Assembly (NCBI GenBank): GCA_001751225.1
Contig: MAXT01000034.1
Span: forward strand, 1 to 21,486
Direction of reading: 5' to 3'
Length of the DNA: 21,486 nucleotides
DNA from: Desulfuromonadales bacterium C00003107
GTDB lineage: Bacteria; Desulfobacterota; Desulfuromonadia; Desulfuromonadales; Syntrophotaleaceae
The position numbers were made by a program, and so were the translations under genes. Within the stretch, counting starts at the first letter, position 1; each line of letters starts with the position of its first letter. Below, piece by piece: positions 1-8,616 of the stretch. The notes under the pieces are model-generated. The model had not been told where the DNA came from. It made no database searches and saw only the letters and a program-made list of their open reading frames with translations.

Positions 1-486
1 CACCGTCTCGATGTCGGCACCTCGGGGCCGGTCCTGTTTGCTAAGGGACGCCGCGCGGCCAGCATTCTTGGCGGCTTTTTTATGGCCGGTCAGGTAATAA
101 AACACTACATTGCCCTGGTGGCCGGGCAGGTGGACGACGACGGTGAGTTGCACACGCCGGTACCGGCCAAGGGCAAGCTGCGCTCGGCCGTCACCCGCTA
201 CCGGCGGGTAGCCGGCAATCGACACTATTCGCTGCTGCAACTTGAACTGGTCAGCGGCCGCAAACATCAGATCCGCCGCCAGCTGGCCGATGCCGGCCAC
301 CCCCTGATTGGGGACCGGCGCTACGGTGGCCCGTGTATTCGCAACCACCAGCTGCCTTTTCTCCATTGCAGCTACCTGGCCTGGCCCAACTCGACTGACG
401 GGCAACTGCTAACCGTCTCCTGTCCGTTACCCCAGGACCTGCAGCATCTGTTATCGGCAGTCGATCTGTGCCTACCGGACACCTGA
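1..486 (+). CDS. RluA-family RNA pseudouridine synthase (5' end outside the window)
   Basis: The reading frame is open from base 1, so the N-terminus is missing and 161 residues are visible. They begin with the RluA catalytic signature HRLDVGTSG, whose Asp (codon 10-12) is the nucleophile that isomerises uridine to pseudouridine in rRNA or tRNA. The FAKG, KHYIALV and GRKHQIRRQL blocks that follow are typical of the catalytic core; GRKHQIR replaces the commoner GRTHQIR. An S4 domain, if present, would lie upstream. The target RNA cannot be deduced. An internal ATG at 82 lies after the catalytic motif and is not a start. The next gene begins 101 bases downstream on the same strand; I see no clear terminator in that gap. 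Confidence 0.9.
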   Translation, partial: HRLDVGTSGPVLFAKGRRAASILGGFFMAGQVIKHYIALVAGQVDDDGELHTPVPAKGKLRSAVTRYRRVAGNRHYSLLQLELVSGRKHQIRRQLADAGHPLIGDRRYGGPCIRNHQLPFLHCSYLAWPNSTDGQLLTVSCPLPQDLQHLLSAVDLCLPDT

Positions 487-587
487 CCTTGCCAACCGGC
501 TCATGCGTCTCAGCTAATTTACAGTTGCCCCACCACGCCTGATAACGCACAATAGCCGGGCAAGAGCAACTCGAACAAAGGATCCCC

Positions 588-3500
588 ATGTTTCGCCGCC
601 ATCCCATTTTGACATCTCTCGGCCTGCTGGGCGTCGCAGGCCTGCTGTGCGCGGCCTATTTGCTAGCCACCTTTGATCTCAATCGCTACCGGGAAGAGCT
701 GCAAAACCGCCTCAGCAGCAGCTTATCCCAACCGGTCCGCCTTGGCGCAGCCCGACTGACTCTGCGACCCGGCCCGACTTTCGACTTTTCCGCCATCCAA
801 ATCGGCAGTACAGAGGCGCCCTTACTGCAAGCCGACAGGCTGTCCCTGCAAACCAAGCTCTTGCCGCTATTCATTGGCAAGCTCAGTTTCGAAAAGATTG
901 TTCTTCACCACCCTCGAATGCGCCTCACCCTGCCTCCGGACGCAGAGCAAACCCCGGCCCAACCGCATCCCTCGATGCTGCTTTACAAGCTGCTGAACAC
1001 GGTGCGAGTCCATTCCCTGCAAATTGAGCAAGGAACGGTATCCCTCAATGACCTGCGTCGTCAAAACGCTCCGTTTGAACTGCAACTGACGAACATTAAT
1101 CTGCGCGCCCGAGATATCTATTCCCGCAACAAGGGTCGCCTTCAGTTCAGCGGCCAACTAACAGATGAACCAACCAGCCTCCTGCAAGCCTCAGGGCGTC
1201 TGGCCTTACCGACCGATCCGGCCAACTGGCGCCAGCTATGGCTAGATTTGTCCATCCATCTGAAAGGTATCGATCCAAACAGCCTATGTGGCCATTACGC
1301 CGCTCAAGCAGGGTGCAAGGGCAGTAGCGGACGACTCGACATGGAGTTGGTTCTCCGTGGTTCGCCGCAGGAAAGCCTCGCTTTTAAAACCAACCTGCAA
1401 GGCGACCAACTGCTGCTGAAATTGCCCGCGCATTACCCCCAGCCGCTCTCCCTGCAAAACTTTGAACTTTCCGGACGCTGGACCGCAGACACCGGTTTGA
1501 ACAAATTCGATGATCTGACGCTAAAACTTAACGATCTTCAGCTGGCCAGCCACTTTTCCCTGCAGCAGGGGGAAGCAGATCCCTGGCTGGAGGGCGGCCT
1601 ATCCACACCGGACCTGTCTCTTGCTGCCATAGCCAGTCTGCTGCCTACCGGCCGACAGCCCTTCTCTCATCTGCTACAGGGTCAAACTCTCGGAGGCACT
1701 CTACGCCTCGACTACAGTCGCTTTGCCGGCCCCCTGTCTCTTTTTCATAAACAAGCACTACACGAAACGATTAAAGAGGCCACCCTCTATTTACGGGACG
1801 GACAGTTCCGTTTCGGCAAAAGCCCTCTATTTTCCAAGGTAAGTGCCACCGCCACCTGGCAACAGCAAAAACTGTCCCTCAGCGACGGTAAAGCCCAAGT
1901 TCTCGAAGCCCCTCTGCAGTTTTCCGGCACCATCGAACAGCCCTTTCAGCCTACAGCGTCGGCCACCTTCGGCGCAGGCTGGGTAATGCCGGGCCGGAAT
2001 CTGGCACAACTCTATGAAAATCCAAAACTGCAACCGCTGGCCGCTGAAGGACCGATTCCGGTCAGCTTCAACATGAACGGCCAACTTACCCAACTGCAAT
2101 GGACCCTACAGGCCGATCTACAGGCCTGCAACCTGCACTACCAGCAACTGCTAGCCAAACCGGCGGGCCTGCCGAGCGGTCTCAAACTACAGGGGCAGCT
2201 CACCCCCGACGAACTGCAACTGACAGACGGTAATCTGCAGTTAGGCCCGCTCAATCTCTCTGTTGCCGGCCATTATAAGCGTCAAAAAGCACAGAAATAT
2301 CTTCTACAAGTGGCCTTAGCTGACACCGACCTTACCGCTTGGCTGCCGCTGATGCCGGCCCTTAAACCCTTTCAACTACGGGGGAACCTATCTGGCGAGT
2401 ACCGCCTGCGAGGCAGTGGCGATTCTGCGCCAGAGGGTAATGGATTCCTCAATCTAACAAAATGCGGAGTACACTTTCCTGGGATTCTTGGGGGCGATCT
2501 GCAGAAATTTTCCGGCAACCTGAAACTTTTCCAGGATCACATCGAATGGCAAGGCATGAAGGGCTTGCTCGGCAAATCGGATGTGACCCTCGGCGGACGA
2601 ATCAGCAACTGGTCAAAACCCCGCATCGAACTGAAGCTCTCCGCCCCGAAGTTGCGAGCTAACGAGCTGGTCTTCCCTTCCCCCAAAGCCAATTTGCATC
2701 AACTTAAAGGACGCTTGGTCTTTATGGGAAACCAGGTCGATTTCAACGATCTGCAAGTCACCCTCGATGGCGGCACCCAAGTGGCCGTCAACGGCAGACT
2801 ACAAGGCGGCAAAAATTCGACACTCAATCTCACTGCTAAATCAGCCCAAGCCAATATCGATGCGGTTGTTGCCCTCTGGCAAAGTTCGAACAAACCGGCC
2901 CGTTCCTCAGGAAAAAACAAACTCAAAGTAGTGGTGAAAGCCGAAGTTGCCCAGGGCACTTATCAAGGGCTGAATGTTCAGCAGGCCACAACCACCGTCA
3001 CCTCAGCAGATGGCGTGCTGCGTATCAGCCCACTGCGTTTCCTGACCGGCGGTGGCAGTTGTCTGGCTCAAATAGCCCTGCATAAAGATGCAAAACAAAA
3101 TCAAATGCTGACCGTTTCGGGACAGATCAAGGGTGTCGAGGCGTCAACTCTGCAATACGGCAAAATACTCGGGGAAAAAGGCCTACTGAGTGGCGCACTG
3201 GACGGCGACTTTCAGCTAACGGGTGAGCTAGGAGACCATTATTTGCCGACGGTGGATGGCGGGTTTCTGCTAACAATCAAGGATGGCGTATTGCGCAAGT
3301 TCACCTTTTTGGCCAAGGTCTTCTCGCTGCTTAACGTCTCCCAGATTCTCACCCTGCAGCTGCCGGACATGGTTGAAGAGGGTATGCCGTTTTCCAACAT
3401 GGAGGGGAGCTTCGTTCTGCGCGACGGGGTTTTAACGACCGAAGACCTGCTTGTAACCAGCAACGCCATGAACCTGTCGTTGGTGGGCGATGTCGATCTA

Positions 3501-3794
3501 GTTAAGGAAGAGCTCAATTTGCTCCTCGGCATCAAACCCTTCGGCACCGTCGACAAAGTGATTACCCGTATCCCCATCGCCGGTTGGCTGCTCACGGGGG
3601 CGGATAAGGCTCTGATCACAGCTCATTTTGAGGTCACGGGGCCAAGCAAAACACCCAAGGTACAAGCGATTCCGGTGACATCGGTCTCAAGCAAGGTTCT
3701 CGGAATTTTCCAAAGGGTGCTCGGTCTGCCGGGTAAACTAATCACCGATCCCGGAGAGGTTCTTACCGGCCAACCGCAGGAGTCGACTCCTTAG
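588..3794 (+). CDS. AsmA-family envelope protein (AsmA/YhdP-like)
   Basis: A 1068-residue protein with an uncleaved N-terminal membrane anchor (about residues 9-27) followed by the AsmA-type opening FDLNRYREELQNRLS. The rest is a long, beta-rich periplasmic region of repeated amphipathic strands. The last ~190 residues (about 870-1060) carry the AsmA-like C-terminal region, with GDFQLTGELGD, VDGGFLLTIKDGVLRKF and IAGWLLTGADKALI. Members such as AsmA, YhdP and TamB are bridge-like proteins linked to phospholipid transport or outer-membrane homeostasis; this role is by family only. The ATG at 588 has AAAGGA at 577-582, 5 bases upstream. The 3' end overlaps the convergent ubiE gene by 32 bases. 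Which AsmA subfamily it belongs to is uncertain. Confidence 0.85.
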   Translation: MFRRHPILTSLGLLGVAGLLCAAYLLATFDLNRYREELQNRLSSSLSQPVRLGAARLTLRPGPTFDFSAIQIGSTEAPLLQADRLSLQTKLLPLFIGKLSFEKIVLHHPRMRLTLPPDAEQTPAQPHPSMLLYKLLNTVRVHSLQIEQGTVSLNDLRRQNAPFELQLTNINLRARDIYSRNKGRLQFSGQLTDEPTSLLQASGRLALPTDPANWRQLWLDLSIHLKGIDPNSLCGHYAAQAGCKGSSGRLDMELVLRGSPQESLAFKTNLQGDQLLLKLPAHYPQPLSLQNFELSGRWTADTGLNKFDDLTLKLNDLQLASHFSLQQGEADPWLEGGLSTPDLSLAAIASLLPTGRQPFSHLLQGQTLGGTLRLDYSRFAGPLSLFHKQALHETIKEATLYLRDGQFRFGKSPLFSKVSATATWQQQKLSLSDGKAQVLEAPLQFSGTIEQPFQPTASATFGAGWVMPGRNLAQLYENPKLQPLAAEGPIPVSFNMNGQLTQLQWTLQADLQACNLHYQQLLAKPAGLPSGLKLQGQLTPDELQLTDGNLQLGPLNLSVAGHYKRQKAQKYLLQVALADTDLTAWLPLMPALKPFQLRGNLSGEYRLRGSGDSAPEGNGFLNLTKCGVHFPGILGGDLQKFSGNLKLFQDHIEWQGMKGLLGKSDVTLGGRISNWSKPRIELKLSAPKLRANELVFPSPKANLHQLKGRLVFMGNQVDFNDLQVTLDGGTQVAVNGRLQGGKNSTLNLTAKSAQANIDAVVALWQSSNKPARSSGKNKLKVVVKAEVAQGTYQGLNVQQATTTVTSADGVLRISPLRFLTGGGSCLAQIALHKDAKQNQMLTVSGQIKGVEASTLQYGKILGEKGLLSGALDGDFQLTGELGDHYLPTVDGGFLLTIKDGVLRKFTFLAKVFSLLNVSQILTLQLPDMVEEGMPFSNMEGSFVLRDGVLTTEDLLVTSNAMNLSLVGDVDLVKEELNLLLGIKPFGTVDKVITRIPIAGWLLTGADKALITAHFEVTGPSKTPKVQAIPVTSVSSKVLGIFQRVLGLPGKLITDPGEVLTGQPQESTP

Positions 3795-4500
3795 GCACTT
3801 GGCCACGATAAAGCGTTACAATTCCGCCGCTTAAATCGCGATGGGCCACCCCGGCAAAACCAGCCTCGCTGAGCAGCTCTTTAAAGGCGCCGCGAGAAGG
3901 AAAACGTTGCACCGAATCGGGCAAATAACGATAGGCGGCCGCCTGGGACAGTAGACCGCCCAAAAAGGGCAGCAAACGATGGAAATAGAATTGATAACAA
4001 ACTCGGAACAGAGGGTGAAGCGGTTCGGAGAATTCCAACACTACCAACTGAGCGCCCGGTTGCAGAATGCGACACAGTTCCCTCAGAGCGGTCGGTCGGT
4101 CGGCAACATTACGGATACCGAAGGCGATCGTTGCGCCGACACAGAGATCCGCCGCTAAAGGCAACGCCTCACAGTCCGCTCGGACCACAAAGAAACGCTG
4201 GCCATGAGCACTGGCGAGCATCTTCTCCCGCCCCCGGCAAAGCATTTCGGCTGAAATATCACTGGCAACCACCTGCAGTTCAGCGGGGGTTCGCCGAGCA
4301 ATTTCCAATGCGACATCGCCGGTACCACTAGCTGCATCAAGGACCGTTCCCTGCGACGGTAATTGCAACCAACGCACAGCACAGCGACGCCAGTAGCGAT
4401 CAATACCGAGAGACAACAACCGATTCAACAGGTCGTAGCGCGGAGCCACGGCATCAAACATGGCGCCTATCTTTTGACGATCATTTCCGGTACTTTGCAT
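3763..4500 (-). CDS. ubiE: Demethylmenaquinone/ubiquinone C-methyltransferase UbiE/MenG
   Basis: A 245-residue class I SAM-dependent methyltransferase of normal UbiE/COQ5 length. The family opening MFDAVAPRYDLLNRLLSLGID is at residues 14-34. SAM motif I, VLDAASGTGD, is at 53-62. AFGIRNVADR (126-135) and RILQPGAQLVVLEF (144-157) match the two UbiE family signatures. It methylates the demethylated quinone ring in the last step of menaquinone (or the equivalent step of ubiquinone) synthesis; in an anaerobe menaquinone is the likely product, which is inference. ATG at 4500 is the likely start because an in-frame TAA lies 9 bases upstream; the only Shine-Dalgarno-like GGAG is rather distant (12 bases). 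It is convergent with asmA and divergent from the Nudix gene. Confidence 0.95.
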   Translation of the reverse strand: MQSTGNDRQKIGAMFDAVAPRYDLLNRLLSLGIDRYWRRCAVRWLQLPSQGTVLDAASGTGDVALEIARRTPAELQVVASDISAEMLCRGREKMLASAHGQRFFVVRADCEALPLAADLCVGATIAFGIRNVADRPTALRELCRILQPGAQLVVLEFSEPLHPLFRVCYQFYFHRLLPFLGGLLSQAAAYRYLPDSVQRFPSRGAFKELLSEAGFAGVAHRDLSGGIVTLYRGQVPKESTPAVGR

Positions 4501-4625
4501 TTGCCGTTAATGCTCCCATGCAAAAATTGTTGTCTTCTGAAACAGCGGCTCGTTGTACCACAGATCTAACTGACCGCCAATGGCAAAGACCTGGCAGCCC
4601 TCTGCCGTCTAATAGAAAGGTTGTT

Positions 4626-5063
4626 ATGTCACCTCTTATTGTCACCGCCGCCCTGCTGCGCAAAGACCAGCAGATCCTGATAACAAAACGCCCCGCTGAC
4701 AAACAGCAGGGCGGATTCTGGGAATTCCCGGGAGGCAAACTGCACAGTGACGAAACACCGCAGCAGGCCTTGCATCGGGAGCTGCGAGAGGAACTCGACC
4801 TCGAAGTGGAAGTCGGAGCGATCTTTGAGGTGGTCTATCACCGCTACGATTGGGGGCCGGTGCTGATTCTGGTTTATGAATGTCGTCCTCTGAGCACTGT
4901 CATTCGCAACTTGGAAGTCGACGAACACCGCTGGATCTCCGTGGCACAATTGCCCGAATACGATCTGCTACCGGCCGATCGGCCGATTGTCGATAAGTTG
5001 CTGCGCCAAAGGGACCATACAAAAAACTTAGCGCCCGGAATCAATCTGCCATCGGCACGGTAA
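4626..5063 (+). CDS. MutT-like Nudix hydrolase (probable 8-oxo-dGTP diphosphatase)
   Basis: A 145-residue Nudix protein. The Nudix box fits G-x5-E-x7-RE-U-x-EE-x-G-U at residues 37-59 (G37, E43, R51-E52, E55-E56), with Asp in place of the last Gly; the Glu residues coordinate the catalytic metal. The FWEFPGGK lead-in, the short length and the central HRWI segment resemble MutT, which hydrolyses 8-oxo-dGTP to prevent A:T to C:G transversions. Other pyrophosphate substrates cannot be excluded. The frame stays open upstream to 4518, but ATG at 4626 is preferred: GAAAGG lies 5 bases upstream and the residues before it look random. The last 23 bases overlap the end of the convergent kinase gene. 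Confidence 0.88.
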   Translation: MSPLIVTAALLRKDQQILITKRPADKQQGGFWEFPGGKLHSDETPQQALHRELREELDLEVEVGAIFEVVYHRYDWGPVLILVYECRPLSTVIRNLEVDEHRWISVAQLPEYDLLPADRPIVDKLLRQRDHTKNLAPGINLPSAR

Positions 5064-7566
5064 AAGTAACCCGGGTTCCAACTCCAACTGAGCTCTTCAG
5101 CCAGATGGCACCACCATGCTGTTCAACAATCTGTCTGGCGATACTCATTCCAAGCCCGATCCCCTTGGCGGCAGTATCGGAATAATCGGCCCGGTAATAT
5201 TTATCGAAGACACGATCTCCCTGATCGCTGGTCATTCCGATCCCCTGGTCGGCCACCGTTATCTGGCAATAGCCATCGACCCTCTCCCCATAAATGTGAA
5301 TCAGGCTGCCTTCTGCTGAGTATTTGACCGCATTGCTCAATAGGTTTTCTAGCACCTGTTCCAATTTATCGCTATCTGCCTGCACAAAGGCCGGAAGGTT
5401 TCCCTCCCAAACCATCTCAAACAGATGCTTTGGAGCCAACAAGCGATAGTGCTTCACCTGCTTCGCTAGAAGCGGCTCGATAGCGACTTCCTCAATATCC
5501 AGGGGCAGCGATTTACCGGCCTCCAAGCGGCTGATGTCGAGTAAATCGTTAACCAGTTTAGCCAATACCTCAGCCTTTCCGTAAATTTCGCCCATGAATT
5601 CTTTTTGCTGATCAGGGCTAAAACCACCGAACTCCTCGGGGTTCATACACAGTTCCGTATAACCGAGAATGGCCGTCAAGGGGGTACGTAACTCGTGGGC
5701 AGCCATGGACATGAATTCGGCCTTCATGCGACCCAACTCCCGCTCTCGAGTCACATCCCGCAATGCAGTGATGGCACCACTCACCCGCCCCTGCTTATTT
5801 CGCATCAGCGAAGTGCGCGCTTGCAGAGTACAAGCCTCTGCCGTTTTAGATCGTGGCAGGGCAATATCGGTTTGCAGCAGAGGAGGAGCATGATGCGCAT
5901 AGATTGCCTGAATCTGTTGCAACAGCCCCTCATCCTGCAAAACAGCGGCTACCGGTTGACCGATCGGGTTTTGCAAATCACACTCAAGAAACTCCTGGGC
6001 CGAATCGTTAATCAACACAATCTTGTGGCTGCTGGGATCGGTAACGATCAACCCGTCCGCTGTGGACTTGATAATATTGTCAACTTGATCTCGTGCCTGC
6101 TCAGCCTCGGCCAGAGCTCGCTTCATTCCTGCCTCAGCCTGCTTTCGCACGGTAACATCTTCGGTCACACCGCGAAAACCTTGATAGCTGCCATCACCAG
6201 CGATAATCGGCACACCACTGATACGCAGATAACGCCTTTGACCCGCTTTATTGAAAGCCCAACTATGAACTTTCCTAAAAGCCTTCCTGGGAACAGTCGA
6301 GCCGCAAAGCAAGCTCTCCAACTCTTTAGCTTCCCGACCGGCTATTAATTCGAAAAAACACTTGCCGAGCAGTTCCGCGGCGGCAAACCCCAACATCTCC
6401 TCAACCTTATCCGAACAGTAGATAAACCGACCGGTAGCATCGACCTCCCAGATAAAATCTGCCATGCTCAGAGCGATATCCCGAAAACGGGCTTCGCTAT
6501 GACGTAGGCTACGCTCGGCCTCTTTGTGTTCGGTAATATCGATAGCCAGTCCCAGCAACCCTTCGACTTCCTGTTCCGGGTTGACTACCTTGGTCTTCAC
6601 CACCCGATAAGCACGCTGATTACCGTCAACCGAGCGAATCAACTCCTCACTTTCCACCGGCCCATCGGCCTTAAACGCCTCAGCGTCGGAGAGCATACAC
6701 TCGATCGCCTCTTCCGCAGGCATAACGGTTGAATAGTGGGACGCCTGCAGAAACTGTTCTTCACTGACCCCCGTAGCAAGACAAAAATTATGATTGGTAA
6801 AAACCATCCGTTGCTCTTTGTTGAGCATCCACAGACCGATAGGGGCCGCGGTAAAGATGGCATCAAGGAATTGCCCGCGACGATAAGCTCTCTTGTTGCA
6901 TTTTTCACGGCGGATTCCGAATTTTTCAGCGGAAGCCCCGAAAATTCTCCCTGCAGCGGTCTTCTCTTTGGCATCGGGAGGCAAATAATAACAGTTAGGA
7001 ACTCTTTGCTCCCGGTAGAGGATCTGCGGATAGAGACGCAAGACTTCTACAAGCAGGGCACCGGTCACCTGCCGACGGTCGTATCCGCAGAGCAAGGTAA
7101 TACCCGTGGAGATTGCCAAACGACCACATTCGACCAGACACTCTTGCAGCCAGGCAAGGTCCTTCTCCAGCATGGCACCAGACATTTCCCAATAAATTCT
7201 GGCACCACGGAATCCCTGCGCCGTTGCCTTACGCCCGGCAGCAGCCAGGCAGGCTACCGCATCGGCGGAAGAAGTTGCCGTCACCAATCCCAGGTTTTCG
7301 GGGGTGGCAAAAACCAGACAACCGCTTGACTCCGCCTCGGTCGTTGCAAACCCCTGCGTTTTCAGCCCAGCACGAAAAGCTTCCTGTAGGGGGCCAGAGA
7401 CGACCATTAAAGCCTGTTCTTGCCCATCCAGACAGGCCGCCAGATATCGGGCGACCTCCTTGTCCCGTTCGAGGTCCTGTTGATAGAGCAGACAGCAGTA
7501 CGAGGGGCTCTGGATATTTTTCTGGGGAGTAGTCATCGCTTCAAGATAAGCATTTTGGTCATGCAT
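5041..7566 (-). CDS. MEDS-PAS-PAS-PAS sensor histidine kinase (soluble, orphan)
   Basis: An 841-residue kinase without membrane segments. Residues ~20-190 resemble the MEDS domain (methanogen/methylotroph, DcmR sensory), with CCLLYQQDLERDKEVARYL and the GARIYWEMSG core. Three PAS domains follow (about 232-348, 357-475, 493-607), two of them ending in PAC-type D-x-T motifs (DITEHK, DVTVRK). The HisKA domain carries the phosphoacceptor H624 in MAAHELRTPL. The ATPase domain shows the N box (EQVLENLLSNAVKYS, N745), the G1 box DQGIGM (773-778) and the G2 box GIGLGMSIA (802-810). ATG at 7566 is chosen because GGAG lies 7 bases upstream and the open frame before it codes for unstructured, low-quality sequence. 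No response regulator is adjacent, so the partner is unknown; the signal is presumably cytoplasmic. Confidence 0.88.
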   Translation of the reverse strand: MHDQNAYLEAMTTPQKNIQSPSYCCLLYQQDLERDKEVARYLAACLDGQEQALMVVSGPLQEAFRAGLKTQGFATTEAESSGCLVFATPENLGLVTATSSADAVACLAAAGRKATAQGFRGARIYWEMSGAMLEKDLAWLQECLVECGRLAISTGITLLCGYDRRQVTGALLVEVLRLYPQILYREQRVPNCYYLPPDAKEKTAAGRIFGASAEKFGIRREKCNKRAYRRGQFLDAIFTAAPIGLWMLNKEQRMVFTNHNFCLATGVSEEQFLQASHYSTVMPAEEAIECMLSDAEAFKADGPVESEELIRSVDGNQRAYRVVKTKVVNPEQEVEGLLGLAIDITEHKEAERSLRHSEARFRDIALSMADFIWEVDATGRFIYCSDKVEEMLGFAAAELLGKCFFELIAGREAKELESLLCGSTVPRKAFRKVHSWAFNKAGQRRYLRISGVPIIAGDGSYQGFRGVTEDVTVRKQAEAGMKRALAEAEQARDQVDNIIKSTADGLIVTDPSSHKIVLINDSAQEFLECDLQNPIGQPVAAVLQDEGLLQQIQAIYAHHAPPLLQTDIALPRSKTAEACTLQARTSLMRNKQGRVSGAITALRDVTRERELGRMKAEFMSMAAHELRTPLTAILGYTELCMNPEEFGGFSPDQQKEFMGEIYGKAEVLAKLVNDLLDISRLEAGKSLPLDIEEVAIEPLLAKQVKHYRLLAPKHLFEMVWEGNLPAFVQADSDKLEQVLENLLSNAVKYSAEGSLIHIYGERVDGYCQITVADQGIGMTSDQGDRVFDKYYRADYSDTAAKGIGLGMSIARQIVEQHGGAIWLKSSVGVGTRVTFTVPMAD

Positions 7567-7745
7567 GGGAGTTCTCCGGACAAAGTCGCTGCAGTAAGAA
7601 TTAGCAGTTGCTGGCGTTGCAGAATTAATGGTTTCTATAATAACATAAGCGGCCGGCACAGCGAATCGGTTTTTACCATTGCAACGCGCACCTGGATCGA
7701 AATCCGCCTCTGGCATTACAGCCAAATTCGTGCTAAACAACGGCC

Positions 7746-8459
7746 ATGGAAATTCATTTTGAAACCATCGGCACCATCCGTTCCTGCTATAAGGAGAAGT
7801 TCGGCATCCCCCGCCAGGCCGGCTTGGTGCCAACGGCGACCGCCACCCTCGAGTTGCTGGCCCCCTTTAATCGGGCCGAAGCCTTCACCGGTCTAGAGGG
7901 ATTTTCTCACCTCTGGCTGCTGTTCCTGTTCCACGGCAATGACTACAAAGGCTGGAAAACGACCGTCCGTCCACCGCGGCTTGGCGGCAATGCCCGCCTC
8001 GGTGTCTTCGCCACCCGCTCCCCCTTTCGACCTAACCCCATCGGCCTTTCTGCCGTAAAACTGGAACGCATCGAACAGCACGCCGGCAAGGTTACTCTGC
8101 ATCTTAAGGGGGTCGACCTGCTCGATGGCACACCGGTTATCGATATCAAGCCCTATCTGCCCTATGCCGACGCCATCGCCACAGCCAGCGGCGGTTTCGC
8201 CGCCGAAGCACCAAAAGGCGAACTGGCCGTTCACTTTCTGCCCCAACCAGAGCAAATCTGCCAAGTCCTGGAAAAAGACCGCTATCCCGGCCTACGGCAA
8301 TTGATCATCGACACCCTGCGTAGCGACCCCCGTCCTGCCTACTATCAGAAACGCCCAAAAAAGAGCTGCTTCGGCATGAAATTATTCGATTTCGACCTGC
8401 GCTGGGAGCATGACGATGACGGCATTACGGTGATCGAAATCCATCCCACCCATAGCTAA
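7746..8459 (+). CDS. trmO: tRNA (t6A37 N6)-methyltransferase TrmO (TsaA/YaeB family)
   Basis: A 237-residue protein whose N-terminus MEIHFETIGTIRSCYKEKFG and IPRQAGLVPTA are the TrmO/UPF0066 opening. FSHLWLLFLFH (53-63), RLGVFATRSPFRPNPIG (84-100), the most conserved block, and GVDLLDGTPVIDIKPYLPY (122-140) follow. TrmO uses SAM to N6-methylate threonylcarbamoyladenosine at position 37 of tRNA-Thr. The C-terminal part (about 165-237) corresponds to the small C-terminal domain of the longer members. No good Shine-Dalgarno precedes the ATG, but the conserved N-terminus fixes the start. It is divergent from the MEDS kinase, with 179 bases between them that include a TATAAT at 7636-7641 that could be its -10 box; I found no matching -35. 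Confidence 0.92.
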   Translation: MEIHFETIGTIRSCYKEKFGIPRQAGLVPTATATLELLAPFNRAEAFTGLEGFSHLWLLFLFHGNDYKGWKTTVRPPRLGGNARLGVFATRSPFRPNPIGLSAVKLERIEQHAGKVTLHLKGVDLLDGTPVIDIKPYLPYADAIATASGGFAAEAPKGELAVHFLPQPEQICQVLEKDRYPGLRQLIIDTLRSDPRPAYYQKRPKKSCFGMKLFDFDLRWEHDDDGITVIEIHPTHS

Positions 8460-8533
8460 CAGCCTTTTTACTCCCTATCGCCCTCATCCTTTTGTACCGT
8501 TTCTTAAAAATCGATCTCTTTTAAAATAGAAAA

Positions 8534-8564
8534 CGGGTGGCAAAATATTTTTGCCACCCGTTAC
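8534..8564 (-). terminator. Hairpin terminator, probably of the chemoreceptor operon
   Basis: A perfect 14-bp inverted repeat with a 3-base loop, arms at 8534-8547 and 8551-8564, with the core GGGTGGC/GCCACCC. On the minus strand it is followed by a T-rich stretch (TTTTCTATTTT), the layout of an intrinsic terminator for the transcript arriving from the chemoreceptor gene, whose stop is at 8617. On the plus strand no T-run follows, so it would be weaker for trmO. Confidence 0.75.
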
Positions 8565-8572
8565 GTCGTAAG

Positions 8573-8601
8573 AGCCCATCCGAAGTTTCCGGATGGGCTC
8601 T
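8573..8601. terminator. Second hairpin between trmO and the chemoreceptor gene
   Basis: Inverted repeat with arms AGAGCCCA and TGGGCTCT around a short GC-containing centre, placed between the 3' ends of two convergent genes. Neither side has a strong T-run (TATTTAC on the plus side), so it is probably a weak terminator or an mRNA 3' end protector. It may serve trmO. Confidence 0.5.
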
Positions 8602-8616
8602 ATTTACAATCAGCTA

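Noticed and set aside
4518..4625. A 36-codon N-terminal extension of the Nudix protein
   Set aside because: Residues are unlike MutT N-termini, and ATG 4626 has its own GAAAGG site.
5695..6348. A 217-codon plus-strand open frame within the MEDS kinase gene
   Set aside because: Antisense shadow of conserved PAS coding sequence, with no recognisable motif.
7567..7833. An 89-codon N-terminal extension of the MEDS kinase
   Set aside because: It overlaps the start of trmO on the other strand, looks like random sequence, and a GGAG-supported ATG at 7566 explains the start.
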